From the NCBI GenBank assembly GCA_009996615.1, contig JAACZU010000006.1, positions 124,001 through 188,000 on the forward strand: DNA of 64,000 nt, read 5' to 3'. The notes under the pieces were generated by a model. It saw only the letters and a program-made list of their open reading frames with translations. It searched no databases and was not told where the DNA came from. A program made the translations under genes and the position numbers. Within the stretch, counting starts at the first letter, position 1. Each line of letters begins with the position of its first letter. Source of the stretch: Rhodanobacteraceae bacterium. GTDB taxonomy: Bacteria > Pseudomonadota > Gammaproteobacteria > Xanthomonadales > Rhodanobacteraceae. This document shows positions 25,770 through 35,721 of this stretch, one piece after another.

Positions 25770-27917
25770 ATGAGGCATGGGGTGGGGAATTCGAGCGGCT
25801 TGTCCGCCGTGCGTGGCGTTGCATTCGCACTCGTGGGGCTTGGTTTGGTCGCGATGGCCTCGGCGCTCCGCGCCGAGCAGATCGATATCGCCGGCCCTGC
25901 GGGCAGCGTGTTGCTCGGCAAGGCCGTTGCGGTCCTTCCGAACGGCAATTTCGTCGTCACCGACCCGGATGCGGGCGTTCCGGTGCAGAGAGCGGGCGCG
26001 GTTTATCTCTACGGGCCGACCGGCAATCTGATCAGTCGCCTGACCGGCAGCAGCGTGGACGATCACGTCGGAAGTGCCGGCGTGGTGGTGTTGCGCAATG
26101 GAAACTTCGTCGTCTTGAGCCCGCAGTGGAATCGTGGCCCGAACGCACGCGTCGGTGCGGCGACGTGGGTCAACGGCGGCAGCGGCCTGTCGGGAACGGT
26201 TTCGATCGAGAACTCCCTGGTTGGCACAACGACGGATGACGCGGTGGGCGAGGCGGCCACCGCGTTGAGCAACGGCAATTACGTCGTCCAAAGTTCAGGA
26301 TGGCATGACGGCGCGGCGGTCGGCGCAGTGACCTGGGCCGATGGCGGTACCGGTTTGTCCGGCGAGGTGTCGGTCGCCAACTCCCTCGTCAATGCGCGTG
26401 CTGCCAGCGTCACGGCGCTGACCAAGGGCAACTATGTCGTCGCCAGCATCGAATGGCAGAACGGCTCGGCGGCCTACGCAGGCGCGGTGACCTGGGCGGA
26501 CGGCAGCAGCGGGCGCGTCGGCGTGGTCTCGGCAGCCAATTCGTTGGTGGGAACGAGCCCGGGCGACAGGGTCGGCCTCAACGTCGTCGCGCTAAGCAAT
26601 GGTAACTACGTGGTCGGCAGCGGCTTCTGGCGCAATGGCTCGATACCGATGGCCGGTGCCGTGACCTGGGGTAGCGGAACGGCGGGAGTCTCGGGACCGG
26701 TCTCGGCCACGAACTCGCTCGTCGGGACCACGGAGAACGACGCGGTCGGACGGATCGTGGCGTTGCGCAATGGCAATTACGTTGTGGCCAGCCCGAACTG
26801 GAGCAATGGCGCGCTTGCGCAGGTAGGGGCGGTGACGTTCGTCGATGGCGGCAGCGGCCTGGTCGGGCCGGTTTCGGCGGCCAATTCGCTGGTGGGAACG
26901 ACCGCATACGATGGGGTTGGTAGCGGCGGTGTGACCGAGCTTGCCAACGGCAACTACGTGGTGGCCAGCCCGGGCTGGAACGACGCGGCAACCTCGACGC
27001 GCATGGTGGGCGCCGTCACCTGGGTTGACGGCAGCACCGGCCTGATTGGCACGGTGTCCGCAGGCAATTCGCTTGTCGGCACAGTGGAACAGGCCTCGGT
27101 CGGATTTGACGGTGTTACGGCGCTGAGCAATGGAAACTACGTGGTGGCCAGTTCGGTTTGGCATGACGGGGCGGGCTATGAACGCGGCGCGGTCACGTGG
27201 GCGGATGGTCGTGCGGGCCTGATCGGCACCGTTTCCGCGGCGAATTCCTTGATCGGCAAACCGGGCGATCGAGTCGGAGCCCACGGCGTCACTGCCCTGA
27301 GCAATGGCCATTACGTCGTCCGAAGCGGATTCTGGCACAACGGAACGGTCTATCACGCAGGTGCGGCGACTTGGGCCAATGGCACCACCGGCCTGACGGG
27401 TGAGGTTTCGGCGGCCAATTCCCTGGTCGGGACGTCCGAATTCGACTATGTCGGCGGAATAGTCATCGCCCTGCGCGATGGCAATTACGTGGTCGCGAAT
27501 TCGGCGTGGAATAACGGTGCCCTGCGGCGTGCGGGCGCGGTCACGTGGGGCAATGGCCAGGCGGGGGTGCGCGGCCCGGTCAGCGCAGCCAACTCGCTGG
27601 TCGGAACGACAGCCGATGACCGTCTCGGAGACGGCGGTGTAGTCGCGTTCGACGACGGCAATTACGTTGTCGCCACTCCGGCGTGGAGCAGCGAGTCCGT
27701 CCAGTTCGCGGGCGCGGTGACCTTGGCCAGCGGCCGCTTCCGCTCGGCGGGAGCGCTGCAGGCACACAACAGCGTCCGCGGAGCTACCAGCGGCAGCGGC
27801 TACCGGCTGGTCTTCGCCTATGACGCGGCACGCGAAAAACTGATCGTGGTACGCCCCGCCGACAACATCATCAGCCTGCTGACGAGGGAGCAGGTCTTCG
27901 CCGATGCGTTCGAGTGA
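25770..27917 (+). CDS. Secreted protein of about eleven tandem ~60-residue repeats
   Basis: 715 residues. The ATG at 25770 follows AGGGA by eight bases and opens a signal peptide (VAFALVGLGLVAMASALRA before EQIDI). The mature protein is almost entirely repeats of the pattern W-NG-GAVTW-G-GLxGxVSAANSLVGTT-D-VG-ALSNGNYVV-SP; eleven NGNYVV-like cores can be counted, the first two degenerate. They resemble a bacterial repeat of unknown function (I recall Pfam DUF5650). A fibrous or propeller-like extracellular adhesin is plausible. Codon use looks less GC-biased than its neighbours. The C-terminus reads EQVFADAFE, like the protein at 34033-35712. It separates spoT from ridA. Confidence 0.85.
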   Translation: MRHGVGNSSGLSAVRGVAFALVGLGLVAMASALRAEQIDIAGPAGSVLLGKAVAVLPNGNFVVTDPDAGVPVQRAGAVYLYGPTGNLISRLTGSSVDDHVGSAGVVVLRNGNFVVLSPQWNRGPNARVGAATWVNGGSGLSGTVSIENSLVGTTTDDAVGEAATALSNGNYVVQSSGWHDGAAVGAVTWADGGTGLSGEVSVANSLVNARAASVTALTKGNYVVASIEWQNGSAAYAGAVTWADGSSGRVGVVSAANSLVGTSPGDRVGLNVVALSNGNYVVGSGFWRNGSIPMAGAVTWGSGTAGVSGPVSATNSLVGTTENDAVGRIVALRNGNYVVASPNWSNGALAQVGAVTFVDGGSGLVGPVSAANSLVGTTAYDGVGSGGVTELANGNYVVASPGWNDAATSTRMVGAVTWVDGSTGLIGTVSAGNSLVGTVEQASVGFDGVTALSNGNYVVASSVWHDGAGYERGAVTWADGRAGLIGTVSAANSLIGKPGDRVGAHGVTALSNGHYVVRSGFWHNGTVYHAGAATWANGTTGLTGEVSAANSLVGTSEFDYVGGIVIALRDGNYVVANSAWNNGALRRAGAVTWGNGQAGVRGPVSAANSLVGTTADDRLGDGGVVAFDDGNYVVATPAWSSESVQFAGAVTLASGRFRSAGALQAHNSVRGATSGSGYRLVFAYDAAREKLIVVRPADNIISLLTREQVFADAFE

Positions 27918-27935
27918 CGGCCGACCAGGGCGGCG

Positions 27936-28703
27936 TCAAATCCCCGCATACCACTCGTAGCCCTGGTCTTCCCAGTAGCCGCCGTTGCCACCGCCGATCG
28001 CGGCGAAGTCGGCGACGAGTTCGATGCGCATGACGTACTTGGCCATCTTGTAGCCGAGCTGGCGTTCGACGCGCAGGCGGATCGGCGCGCCGTTGGCGAT
28101 CGGCAGCGGCGCGTCGTTGAGCTCGTAGGCGAGGATCGTCTGCGGGTGCCAGGCATCGTCCATGTCGATGCTCTCGTAGTACTTGGTGCCGGCCTCGTCC
28201 ATCGGGTCGGCGCAGTAGAACACGACGTAGCGCGCCTCCGGTTTCGGCTGCACGCGCTCGAGCAGCGCGCCGAGCTTCGCACCGGTCCACTTGCCGATCG
28301 CGCTCCAGCCCTCGACGCAGTCGTGGCGCGTGATCTGCGTGCGGCTCGGCAGTGCGCGCAGCTCGGCCAGCGAGAACGCCGCCGGCTGCGCGACGAGGCC
28401 GCCGACCTCGAGCCGGTAGTCGGCGAAGCCGTTCGCGGCCAGCGCCTGGTAGCCGGCGTCGTCCGGATTGGCGGTGCCGTTGCTGCGGAACGTCGGCGAC
28501 AGGTCGGCCGGGCCGAACTCCTGCGCCATCGCCCGGCGTGGCGTAATCAATCGCTGCAGCCGGCGGTTGAGCGCCTCGGCGCTGCCAAGCGCGGCCGGGA
28601 CCCAGGTCGTCGTGGACAGCTGGTCGCAGCCGCCGAGCAGCGCCGCGCCGCCGGCCGCCAGCAGGCGGCGCAGGAAGCGCCGCCGGGTGCGTTCATCGCT
28701 CAT
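27936..28703 (-). CDS. YedY/MsrP-like molybdopterin oxidoreductase
   Basis: 255 residues. A twin-arginine-like leader ([20 protein letters not shown], then GC) suggests Tat export, possibly also lipidation. The sulfite-oxidase-fold Mo ligand is the Cys in [15 protein letters not shown], followed by [20 protein letters not shown] and [10 protein letters not shown]. MsrP reduces methionine sulfoxide in periplasmic proteins; whether this protein does so is unproven. The partner cytochrome b is encoded just upstream with an 11-base overlap. Confidence 0.85.
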   Translation of the reverse strand: MSDERTRRRFLRRLLAAGGAALLGGCDQLSTTTWVPAALGSAEALNRRLQRLITPRRAMAQEFGPADLSPTFRSNGTANPDDAGYQALAANGFADYRLEVGGLVAQPAAFSLAELRALPSRTQITRHDCVEGWSAIGKWTGAKLGALLERVQPKPEARYVVFYCADPMDEAGTKYYESIDMDDAWHPQTILAYELNDAPLPIANGAPIRLRVERQLGYKMAKYVMRIELVADFAAIGGGNGGYWEDQGYEWYAGI

Positions 28704-29541
28704 CGCGATCCTCCTCCGGCACGCGGTAGTAGCCGGTGATCATCGCGCGCAGGTGGTTGCGCGCACCGCTGACGACGATCTCGAACAGGTGCACCAGCAC
28801 GAACAGCACGATCAGCAGCGCGGCCAGGAAATGCAGCGTGCGCGCCGACTGCCGCCCGCCGACGAGGTCGATCCAGCCCGGCAGCAGCGCGTCCAGCCGC
28901 GGCGACATCGCCATGCCCATCAGCGCGATGAACGGCAGCAGAAGGAAGATCACGAACAGATAGGCGAGCTTCTGCAGCACGTTGTAGCGTCGGGCCGCCT
29001 CGCCGCGCGGATGACGGAACAGCAAATGGTCACTGATCGAGCGGCCGATCGAGCGGCGATCGCCGCGGTCCGGCCACAGGTCGCGCGCGAGGTGCCGGCT
29101 CGCCACCGACCAGATCAAATACGCGAAGCCGTTGAGCACGAACACCCAGGCGAAGAAGAAGTGCCAGCGCCGGCCCATCGCCAGCCATTGCGGGCCGGGC
29201 AGGGTCAGCCAGGTCGGAAAGCCGCGCGCCAGCCAGGTGCCATCCGGTGCCTTCGAGGCGCCGAACACGCCGGTGGTGGTGAAGCGGTGGCCGAACACGG
29301 TGGTGGTGCCGACGACGCGGCCGTCGCTGCCCTGCTGCGCGCTCATTTCGAGCAGTGGCGCATGGCCGTTGTAGGACGACTTGCCCCAGTACAGCGCCGG
29401 ATGCGCGTTGAAGATCTGCAGCCCGCTCAGGAGCAGCGCGAGCAGTGCGATCACGTTGATCCAGTGCATGATCCGCACTGGCAGGCGGTGCCGGTAGTAC
29501 CACGATTCGCGCGGGGCCCGGTTGCGGTAGCGGGGCGCCAT
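28693..29541 (-). CDS. Cytochrome b561-type membrane subunit
   Basis: 282 residues. Four or five membrane helices with candidate haem ligands: His in [37 protein letters not shown], and [19 protein letters not shown]. It resembles Ni/Fe-hydrogenase-type cytochrome b subunits rather than MsrQ. It probably passes quinol electrons to the downstream molybdoenzyme. The ATG at 29541 has GGAGGG just upstream; an in-frame ATG at 29585 would extend it. Confidence 0.85.
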   Translation of the reverse strand: MAPRYRNRAPRESWYYRHRLPVRIMHWINVIALLALLLSGLQIFNAHPALYWGKSSYNGHAPLLEMSAQQGSDGRVVGTTTVFGHRFTTTGVFGASKAPDGTWLARGFPTWLTLPGPQWLAMGRRWHFFFAWVFVLNGFAYLIWSVASRHLARDLWPDRGDRRSIGRSISDHLLFRHPRGEAARRYNVLQKLAYLFVIFLLLPFIALMGMAMSPRLDALLPGWIDLVGGRQSARTLHFLAALLIVLFVLVHLFEIVVSGARNHLRAMITGYYRVPEEDRDER

Positions 29542-29727
29542 ACGCCCTCCGAATTGCCTGTGGGACAACGCCGTGACGATGCCCATTGGAAACCTCGCCG
29601 CATGGCGCGTCAACCGCGACTCAACACTTGCGCGTCGTACTCCGCCCTGAAGCGAGAGGGCCTTCAATTTGACATTTCCCGGGCGACCTTTGACATTGCC
29701 GCCACCTTCAATGCCCGCAGGACGACC

Positions 29728-30111
29728 ATGACCCGCACGATCATCCACAGCGACCACGCCCCGAAGGCGATCGGCCCGTATTCGCAGGCCGTGCGCGCCG
29801 GCAACACCCTCTACCTGTCCGGGCAGACGCCGCTCGTTCCGGCCACAGGCGAGCTGGTCGCCGGCGACATCGGCGCGCAGGCGCGCCAGGTGTTCGAGAA
29901 CCTCAAGGCCGTGCTGGCCGCCGCCGGCGCCTCATTCGAGCAGGTCGTGCGCGTGGGCATCTACCTGACCGACTTGGGTGATTTCGCCGCGGTCAACGAG
30001 GTCATGAAGCAATATTTCCACGAGCCGTATCCGGCGCGCTCGACCATCGGCGTGGCGGCGCTGCCGCGCGGCGCGCAGGTCGAGATCGACATGGTCGCGG
30101 TGTTCGACTGA
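29728..30111 (+). CDS. ridA: RidA-family enamine/imine deaminase
   Basis: 127 residues. Signatures: [45 protein letters not shown] and the active-site region [20 protein letters not shown] with the conserved Arg. RidA removes reactive 2-aminoacrylate. Its position before recG is the ancestral order in this group. Confidence 0.95.
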   Translation: MTRTIIHSDHAPKAIGPYSQAVRAGNTLYLSGQTPLVPATGELVAGDIGAQARQVFENLKAVLAAAGASFEQVVRVGIYLTDLGDFAAVNEVMKQYFHEPYPARSTIGVAALPRGAQVEIDMVAVFD

Positions 30112-30155
30112 CGTCACCGCTCGCCGCCGACCGCGCCGACGGACCGGCTCGACGC

Positions 30156-32270
30156 ATGTCCCGCCGCACGCCTTCCTTCGCCACGGCGTCGCCGGCCGAT
30201 CCGGGCGCGGCGCCGGTGGCGTCGCTGCCCGGCGTCGGGCCGGCGCTGCAGCAGGCGCTGCAGCGGCTCGGTCTCGAGCGCGTGCAGGACCTGTGGTTCC
30301 ACCTGCCGCTGCGCTACGAGGACCGCACGCGCATCACGCCGATCCGCGACCTGCGCGTGGGCGATCACGCCCAGGTCGAGGGCGTGGTCGAGGCGGTCGA
30401 GCGCGGCTTCCGCTACCGGCCGCAACTGCGCGTGGCGATCGCCGACGACTCGCACGCGACGTTGACGCTCCGCTTCTTCCACTTCAACCGCGCGCAGGCC
30501 GAGCAGTTCGCGCCGGGCGCGCGCATGCGCTGCTTCGGCGAGGTGCGCCACGGCGCGCACGGGCCGGAGATGGTGCATCCGGAGTACCGGCGCGTGCTCG
30601 GCACGACGCCGCTGCCGACCGAGGAGCGCCTGACGCCGGTCTATCCGACCACCGAAGGCCTCGGCCAGAAGCGCCTCGGCGGCGTGATCGCGCGTGCGCT
30701 CGAACGGTTGCCGGAGGAGGCGGCGCTGGAGCTGATCCCGGACGCCCTGCGCGCGCCGCTGCGCCTGGCCTCACTGCGCGAGGCGCTGCTGACCGTGCAC
30801 GCGCCGCCGCCGCAGGCCGACGTCGCCGCGTTCGCGCGCGGCCGCCATCCGGCGCAGCAGCGGCTCGCGTTCGAGGAACTGCTGACCCATCACCTCGGCC
30901 TCAAGCGCCTGCGTGCGCAGGTGCGCCGGCACGCCGCGCCGGTGCTGCGCGGCGACGGCGCCCTGCGCGCCGCGTTGCGCGCGCAGCTGCCGTTCGCGCT
31001 GACCGCGGCGCAGCAGCGCGTGACCGCCGAGATCGAGCACGACCTCGCCCGGCCCGAGCCGATGCTGCGGCTGGTGCAGGGCGACGTCGGCTCGGGCAAG
31101 ACCGTGGTCGCCGCGCTGGCCGCGCTGGCGGCGATCGAGGCGGGCTGCCAGGTGGCGCTGGCGGCGCCGACCGAGCTGCTGGCCGAGCAGCACTGGCGCA
31201 CCTTCGACAGCTGGCTGCGCCCGCTCGGCCTCGCGCCGGTGTGGCTGTCGGGCAGGGTGCTTGGCCGCGCGCGCACCGCGGCGCTGGCGGCGGTCGCCGA
31301 CGGCGCGCCGGTGGTGATCGGCACGCACGCGCTGATGCAGGAGGGCGTGGTGTTCCACCGCCTCGGTCTGGCGATCATCGACGAGCAGCACCGCTTCGGC
31401 GTGCACCAGCGGCTGGCTTTGCGGGACAAGGGCCGCAGCGGCGACAGCGTACCGCACCAGCTCGTGCTGACCGCGACGCCGATCCCGCGCACGCTGGCGA
31501 TGGCCGCGTACGCGGACCTCGACGTGTCGGTGATCGACGAGCTGCCGCCGGGCCGCACGCCGGTGCAGACGGTGGCGATCGCGAACGCGCGCCGCGGCGA
31601 GGTGATCGAGCGCATCCGCGCCGCCTGCGCGGAAGGGCGGCAGGCGTACTGGGTCTGCACGCTGATCGAGGAATCCGAGCAGCTCGAGGCGCAGGCGGCC
31701 GAGGTCGCGTTCGCCGAGCTGACGACCGCGCTGCCGGAGCTGCGCATCGGCCTCGTGCACGGGCGCCTGAAGCCGAAGGAGAAGCAGGCCGCGATGGACG
31801 CGTTCAAGGCCGGCGAGACGCGCCTGCTGGTCGCCACGACCGTGATCGAGGTCGGCGTCGACGTGCCGAACGCGAGCTTGATGATCATCGAGAACGCCGA
31901 GCGCTTGGGCCTTGCGCAATTGCACCAGCTGCGCGGCCGCGTCGGCCGCGGCAGCGCGGCCTCGAGCTGCGTGCTGCTGTATCAGCAGCCGCTGTCGCAG
32001 CTCGCGCGCGCGCGGCTGGAAGTCATGCGCGAGACCAGCGACGGCTTCCGCATCGCCGAGAAGGACCTCGAGTTGCGCGGCCCTGGCGAGCTGCTCGGCA
32101 CGCGCCAGACCGGCCAGCTCGCGTTCCGCGTCGCCGACCTCGCGCGCGATGCGCACCTGTTGCCGGCCGTGCAACGCGTCGGCGAGGCGCTGCTGCGCGA
32201 CCATCCCGAGCTGGCCGAGCGGCTGATCGCGCGCTGGATCGGCGGCGCGGCACGCTACGCCGGCGCGTGA
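30156..32270 (+). CDS. recG: ATP-dependent DNA helicase RecG
   Basis: 704 residues. An N-terminal wedge domain (FHLPLRYEDRTRITPIRDLR) precedes the helicase core: Walker A GDVGSGKTVV, DEAD-box variant IIDEQHRFG, TATPIPRTLAM, ATTVIEVGVDVPNA and LHQLRGRVGRG. RecG remodels stalled forks and Holliday junctions. The stop codon overlaps the methyltransferase start (GTGA). Confidence 0.96.
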   Translation: MSRRTPSFATASPADPGAAPVASLPGVGPALQQALQRLGLERVQDLWFHLPLRYEDRTRITPIRDLRVGDHAQVEGVVEAVERGFRYRPQLRVAIADDSHATLTLRFFHFNRAQAEQFAPGARMRCFGEVRHGAHGPEMVHPEYRRVLGTTPLPTEERLTPVYPTTEGLGQKRLGGVIARALERLPEEAALELIPDALRAPLRLASLREALLTVHAPPPQADVAAFARGRHPAQQRLAFEELLTHHLGLKRLRAQVRRHAAPVLRGDGALRAALRAQLPFALTAAQQRVTAEIEHDLARPEPMLRLVQGDVGSGKTVVAALAALAAIEAGCQVALAAPTELLAEQHWRTFDSWLRPLGLAPVWLSGRVLGRARTAALAAVADGAPVVIGTHALMQEGVVFHRLGLAIIDEQHRFGVHQRLALRDKGRSGDSVPHQLVLTATPIPRTLAMAAYADLDVSVIDELPPGRTPVQTVAIANARRGEVIERIRAACAEGRQAYWVCTLIEESEQLEAQAAEVAFAELTTALPELRIGLVHGRLKPKEKQAAMDAFKAGETRLLVATTVIEVGVDVPNASLMIIENAERLGLAQLHQLRGRVGRGSAASSCVLLYQQPLSQLARARLEVMRETSDGFRIAEKDLELRGPGELLGTRQTGQLAFRVADLARDAHLLPAVQRVGEALLRDHPELAERLIARWIGGAARYAGA

Positions 32271-33007
32271 GCCGTCTTCTGCGCCGCCTTTGGACGGGAC
32301 TGGCGCTGCTGGACGCGCGCGCATTCGGGCTGCGCGTGGCGCGCTGTCCGTTCTGCGGGCCGACGCTGTTCGTGCGGCTGAACGCGTCCGATGCCGGCGT
32401 GCGTTGCCTGCGTTGTGCGGCCAGCGCCGTGCATCTGCAGCTCGGCGCCGCATTGCGTGCGCTCGTGCCGGACCTGGCCTTGCGCGACGCTTGCGAGCTG
32501 TCGGCGCAGGGGCCGCTGGTCGAGTTCCTGCGCCGCCATGCGCGCAGCGTCGCGCTGTCGGAATATTTCTCGGACGTGCCGCCGGGCGGTCGGCGCGGCA
32601 CGGTGCGCTGCGAGGACGTGCAGCGGCTGACCTATGCCGACGCGAGTTTTGACCTGGTCATGCATTCGGAAGTGCTCGAGCACGTGCCGGACGACACGCG
32701 CGCGCTGTGCGAGCTGCGTCGCGTGCTGCGGCCGGGCGGCATCATGCTGTTCACGGTGCCGCTGCACGGCGGCGAGCGGACCGTGCAGCGCGCGCGCCTG
32801 CGCGCCGGCGAGCTCGAGCACCTGTGCGAGCCGGTCTACCACGCCGATCCGCTGCGCCGCGACACCGGTATCCTCGCGTTCCGCGACTACGGTCGCGACA
32901 TCCTCGACCAGGTGCGCGCCGCAGGGTTCGCCGAGGCGCACCTGGTCCGTTCCGGCGAGGGGTTGCCGTGGCTGGCCCCGCGCGATGTCGTGTTTGCGCG
33001 CAGATAG
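32267..33007 (+). CDS. Class I SAM-dependent methyltransferase with a zinc-ribbon start
   Basis: 246 residues, GTG start overlapping recG. Near the N-terminus are two C-x2-C pairs (CPFC, CLRC) that could bind zinc. The methyltransferase core then shows FDLVMHSEVLEHVPDDTRAL and LRRVLRPGGIMLFTVPLHGG. Substrate unknown. The canonical glycine-rich motif I is hard to place: the segment SVALSEYFSDVPPGG stands where it should be. Probably translated with recG. Confidence 0.85.
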   Translation: MSRLLRRLWTGLALLDARAFGLRVARCPFCGPTLFVRLNASDAGVRCLRCAASAVHLQLGAALRALVPDLALRDACELSAQGPLVEFLRRHARSVALSEYFSDVPPGGRRGTVRCEDVQRLTYADASFDLVMHSEVLEHVPDDTRALCELRRVLRPGGIMLFTVPLHGGERTVQRARLRAGELEHLCEPVYHADPLRRDTGILAFRDYGRDILDQVRAAGFAEAHLVRSGEGLPWLAPRDVVFARR

Positions 33008-33028
33008 TTGCGCATCGATGGAGTTCCG

Positions 33029-33976
33029 ATGACCAAGTCCCGATTGTTGATCGACACCGACCCTGGCGTGGACGACGCGCTGGCGATCCTCATGGCGCAT
33101 GCGCACGCCGACGTCGTCGGCCTCAGCATCGCCGCCGGCAACGTCGGCCTCGGCCATACCGTCGGCAACGCGCTCAAGCTGGTCGACGTGATCGGCGCGC
33201 AGACGCCGGTGTTCGCCGGCTGTCCGGTGCCGCTGGTGCTGCCGGCGGCCGATGCCGGCTTCGTGCATGGCGTGGACGGCTTCGGCGACGTCGGCTACCT
33301 GCCGTCGGCGCGGCAGGCGGCCGCCGAGCACGCTGCCAACGCGATCGTGCGGCTGGCGCGCGAGCACGCCGGGCGGCTGACGCTGATCGCGCTGGGGCCG
33401 CTGACCAACCTCGCGCTGGCGCTGCGGCTCGACCCGGAGCTGCCCTCGCGCGTCGCGCGGCTGGTCGTGATGGGCGGCGCGGTCACCGGCCGCGGCAACA
33501 CGCACCTGGTGCCGGCAGAGTTCAACACCGGTTTCGACCCGGAGGCCGCGCACATCGTGTTCTCGGGCTGGCCGCAGTTCGACCTGGTCGACTGGGAGGC
33601 GTGCGTGCGCCACGCGATCCCGTTCGCATCGTTCGACCGCATGCTCGCCGCCGGCGATGCGCGCGCGCAGTTCTATGCGGCGATCTCGCGCAAGGCGCGT
33701 GCGTTCAACGAGAGCCACGAGCGCGCCGGCATGATCATCGCCGATGCGCTGGCGATGGCGGTCGCGCTGGAGCCGGGTATCGTCACGCGCGCCGAGCGCC
33801 ACCACGTCGGCGTCGAGCTGGCCGGCGCGCTGACGCGCGGCGCGACCGTGGTCGACTGGGAGGACCGCCTCGGGCGGCCGGCGAACGCGCGCATCGTGCT
33901 GGAGGTCGAGCAGGCGCATTTCGAGGCGCTGGCCGCCGCGGCGCTGGGCGCGCACAAGAGCGATGCGCCGGGTTGA
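33029..33976 (+). CDS. Inosine-uridine nucleoside hydrolase family protein
   Basis: 315 residues. The Ca-binding motif is LLIDTDPGVDDALAILMA at the start; VVMGGAV and PAEFNTGFDPEAA mark the substrate pocket. These enzymes cleave the N-glycosidic bond of ribonucleosides for salvage. The ATG at 33029 follows GATGGAG; the preceding in-frame TTG at 33008 is less likely. Base preference cannot be told. Confidence 0.92.
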   Translation: MTKSRLLIDTDPGVDDALAILMAHAHADVVGLSIAAGNVGLGHTVGNALKLVDVIGAQTPVFAGCPVPLVLPAADAGFVHGVDGFGDVGYLPSARQAAAEHAANAIVRLAREHAGRLTLIALGPLTNLALALRLDPELPSRVARLVVMGGAVTGRGNTHLVPAEFNTGFDPEAAHIVFSGWPQFDLVDWEACVRHAIPFASFDRMLAAGDARAQFYAAISRKARAFNESHERAGMIIADALAMAVALEPGIVTRAERHHVGVELAGALTRGATVVDWEDRLGRPANARIVLEVEQAHFEALAAAALGAHKSDAPG

Positions 33977-34032
33977 GGGAATTTCGCGCCGAAGTGCGTA
34001 AGGAAGGAATCCTTCCCCAATAGCCCTTCGCG

Positions 34033-35712
34033 ATGCGCGCTTCACACCTTTCCCGTATCACCCGAATCCTCGCCTGCGCCAGCCTGCTGGCCGCAGGCCA
34101 AGCCGGTGCCGCCGTGTTCACGGTCGGCGCAGACGGCATCTGTACGCACGCGTCGATCCAGGCGGCGATCGCTGCCGCCGCCGCGAATGGTCCTGGCGAG
34201 GACGAGGTTCGCGTCACCGTCGGCACATGGACGCAGCAAAGCCTGCAGGTCACCGATCAATCGCTGCTGCTGAGCGGCGGCTGGAGCAGCTGCGCCGCCG
34301 ATGCCACGCAGGGCAATCGCACCACGCTGGTCGGCGGTCCGCAGGTGGGCAGTCCCGGCACGAACGCGGTGCTGCTGATCTCGGCCACCGACAATAACCA
34401 GCAGACCGTGACGCTGCGCGGCTTCGTCATCCGCGACGGCCACGGCGGGCCGGACGGCAACGGTGCCGGCATCGATGCCGGCGGCGCGGTCCGCCTGGTG
34501 CTGCAGGAAACCGAGGTGTTCGCCAACCAGGCCAGCGGCAACGGCGGCGGTATCGCGATGCAGGGACCGCAGACCGGCTTCGGCGGCATCCTGGAGCTGC
34601 ACGCCGGCGTGCGCGTGGGCGACAACCAGGCTGGCGGCTACGGCGGCGGCATCTACCTCGACCGCGCCACGCTGCGCATGCGCGCCGACCGCACCGAGAT
34701 CGGCAACAACGTGGCCTCCTGGGGCGGCGGCATCGCCGCGCTGCGCTCGAGTATCGGCATCGGCAACGCGGGCGAACCGGAGATGCAGGACGACGCCAGC
34801 GGCGCCCTGATCACCTCGAATGGCGCCCTGGTCGGCGGCGGCGTCTACCTCGACCAGCGCAGCCTGTTCGATGCGCATGAGTTGCGCCTGTCCTCCAACC
34901 TCGCTTCGCGGATGGGCGGCGGCGTCTACGCGACCGGCAACGCACAGGTGCAGTTCGCACGGGACTATCCCAATGCGATGGCGGTGCGCTGCCAGGGCAA
35001 TGCGTGCTCGCGCATCCAGGGCAACCAGGCCGGCAACGGCTGTCCCGGTACGAGCGGCGAGGGCGGCGGCCTCTACCTCGACAACGCCAGCGCCTACCTG
35101 AGCCAGGTCGAGATCCTCGACAACTGCGCGTGGGGATCGCCGGCCCTGATCAGCTGGGGCACGCGGCTGAACATGGAAGGGGTCGTGGTCGCGCGCAACC
35201 GCCTGAGCTGGCGCGACGGCATCAACTACACCGGTCGCCAGGCCATCACGTTCGCTTCGCGCAACGGCAATCCTCTGGCGACCGCGAACCTGGCGTTCGC
35301 CACGTTCGCCGACAACGTCGAAGTCAAGGGCGACGGCAGCACCGTCCCGGCCAGCGCGACCTCGGTGATTTCCAATTCGGGCGGCTGGCAATTCACCGTG
35401 CAGGGCGTGGCCTCGGCCGACTTGCTGGTGCTCAGCGAAGGTGCGAACGCGTACGGCAACTGCAACAAGCTGGCGGTGCCGCGCAGCGACTTCTTCGACG
35501 CCGCCAACGGCGACTATCGGCCGCAGCCGCAGGGCAGCCTCGTCGATGCCTGCGCGCAGGAGCAGGTCAGCTACGAGTACCGCGATCCGCGGCTGGTGGC
35601 ACGCTGCACCGACCATTCGCGCCCCGACCAGGGAGGCAAGTGCGACATCGGAGCGTACGAAACACCGTATGTCGCGCCGGCCGATCGCATCTTCGCCAAC
35701 GACTTCGAATGA
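34033..35712 (+). CDS. Secreted parallel beta-helix protein with C-terminal IFANDFE
   Basis: 559 residues. Signal peptide (ITRILACASLLAAGQAGA before AVFTVG). The body has repeated G-G-G-I/V-Y motifs (NGGGIAM, YGGGIYLD, WGGGIAAL, GGGVYLD, GGGVYAT, EGGGLYLD) characteristic of right-handed beta-helices of the polymorphic-outer-membrane or choice-of-anchor type. The C-terminal part ends KCDIGAYETPY and, after a short linker, PADRIFANDFE. Probably extracellular or surface-bound; function unknown. The ending matches the repeat protein at 25770-27917 although the rest is unrelated. Confidence 0.85.
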   Translation: MRASHLSRITRILACASLLAAGQAGAAVFTVGADGICTHASIQAAIAAAAANGPGEDEVRVTVGTWTQQSLQVTDQSLLLSGGWSSCAADATQGNRTTLVGGPQVGSPGTNAVLLISATDNNQQTVTLRGFVIRDGHGGPDGNGAGIDAGGAVRLVLQETEVFANQASGNGGGIAMQGPQTGFGGILELHAGVRVGDNQAGGYGGGIYLDRATLRMRADRTEIGNNVASWGGGIAALRSSIGIGNAGEPEMQDDASGALITSNGALVGGGVYLDQRSLFDAHELRLSSNLASRMGGGVYATGNAQVQFARDYPNAMAVRCQGNACSRIQGNQAGNGCPGTSGEGGGLYLDNASAYLSQVEILDNCAWGSPALISWGTRLNMEGVVVARNRLSWRDGINYTGRQAITFASRNGNPLATANLAFATFADNVEVKGDGSTVPASATSVISNSGGWQFTVQGVASADLLVLSEGANAYGNCNKLAVPRSDFFDAANGDYRPQPQGSLVDACAQEQVSYEYRDPRLVARCTDHSRPDQGGKCDIGAYETPYVAPADRIFANDFE

Positions 35713-35721
35713 AGCGGCGGT

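Noticed and set aside
26170-27620. Regularly spaced similar sequences, considered as a CRISPR-like array
   Set aside because: Spacing is about 180 bp, the units are diverged and the whole stretch is one open frame encoding protein repeats.
30293-33007. Single 904-codon frame covering recG and the methyltransferase
   Set aside because: Only its last 246 codons (from the GTG at 32267) are real; the rest is a shadow of recG.
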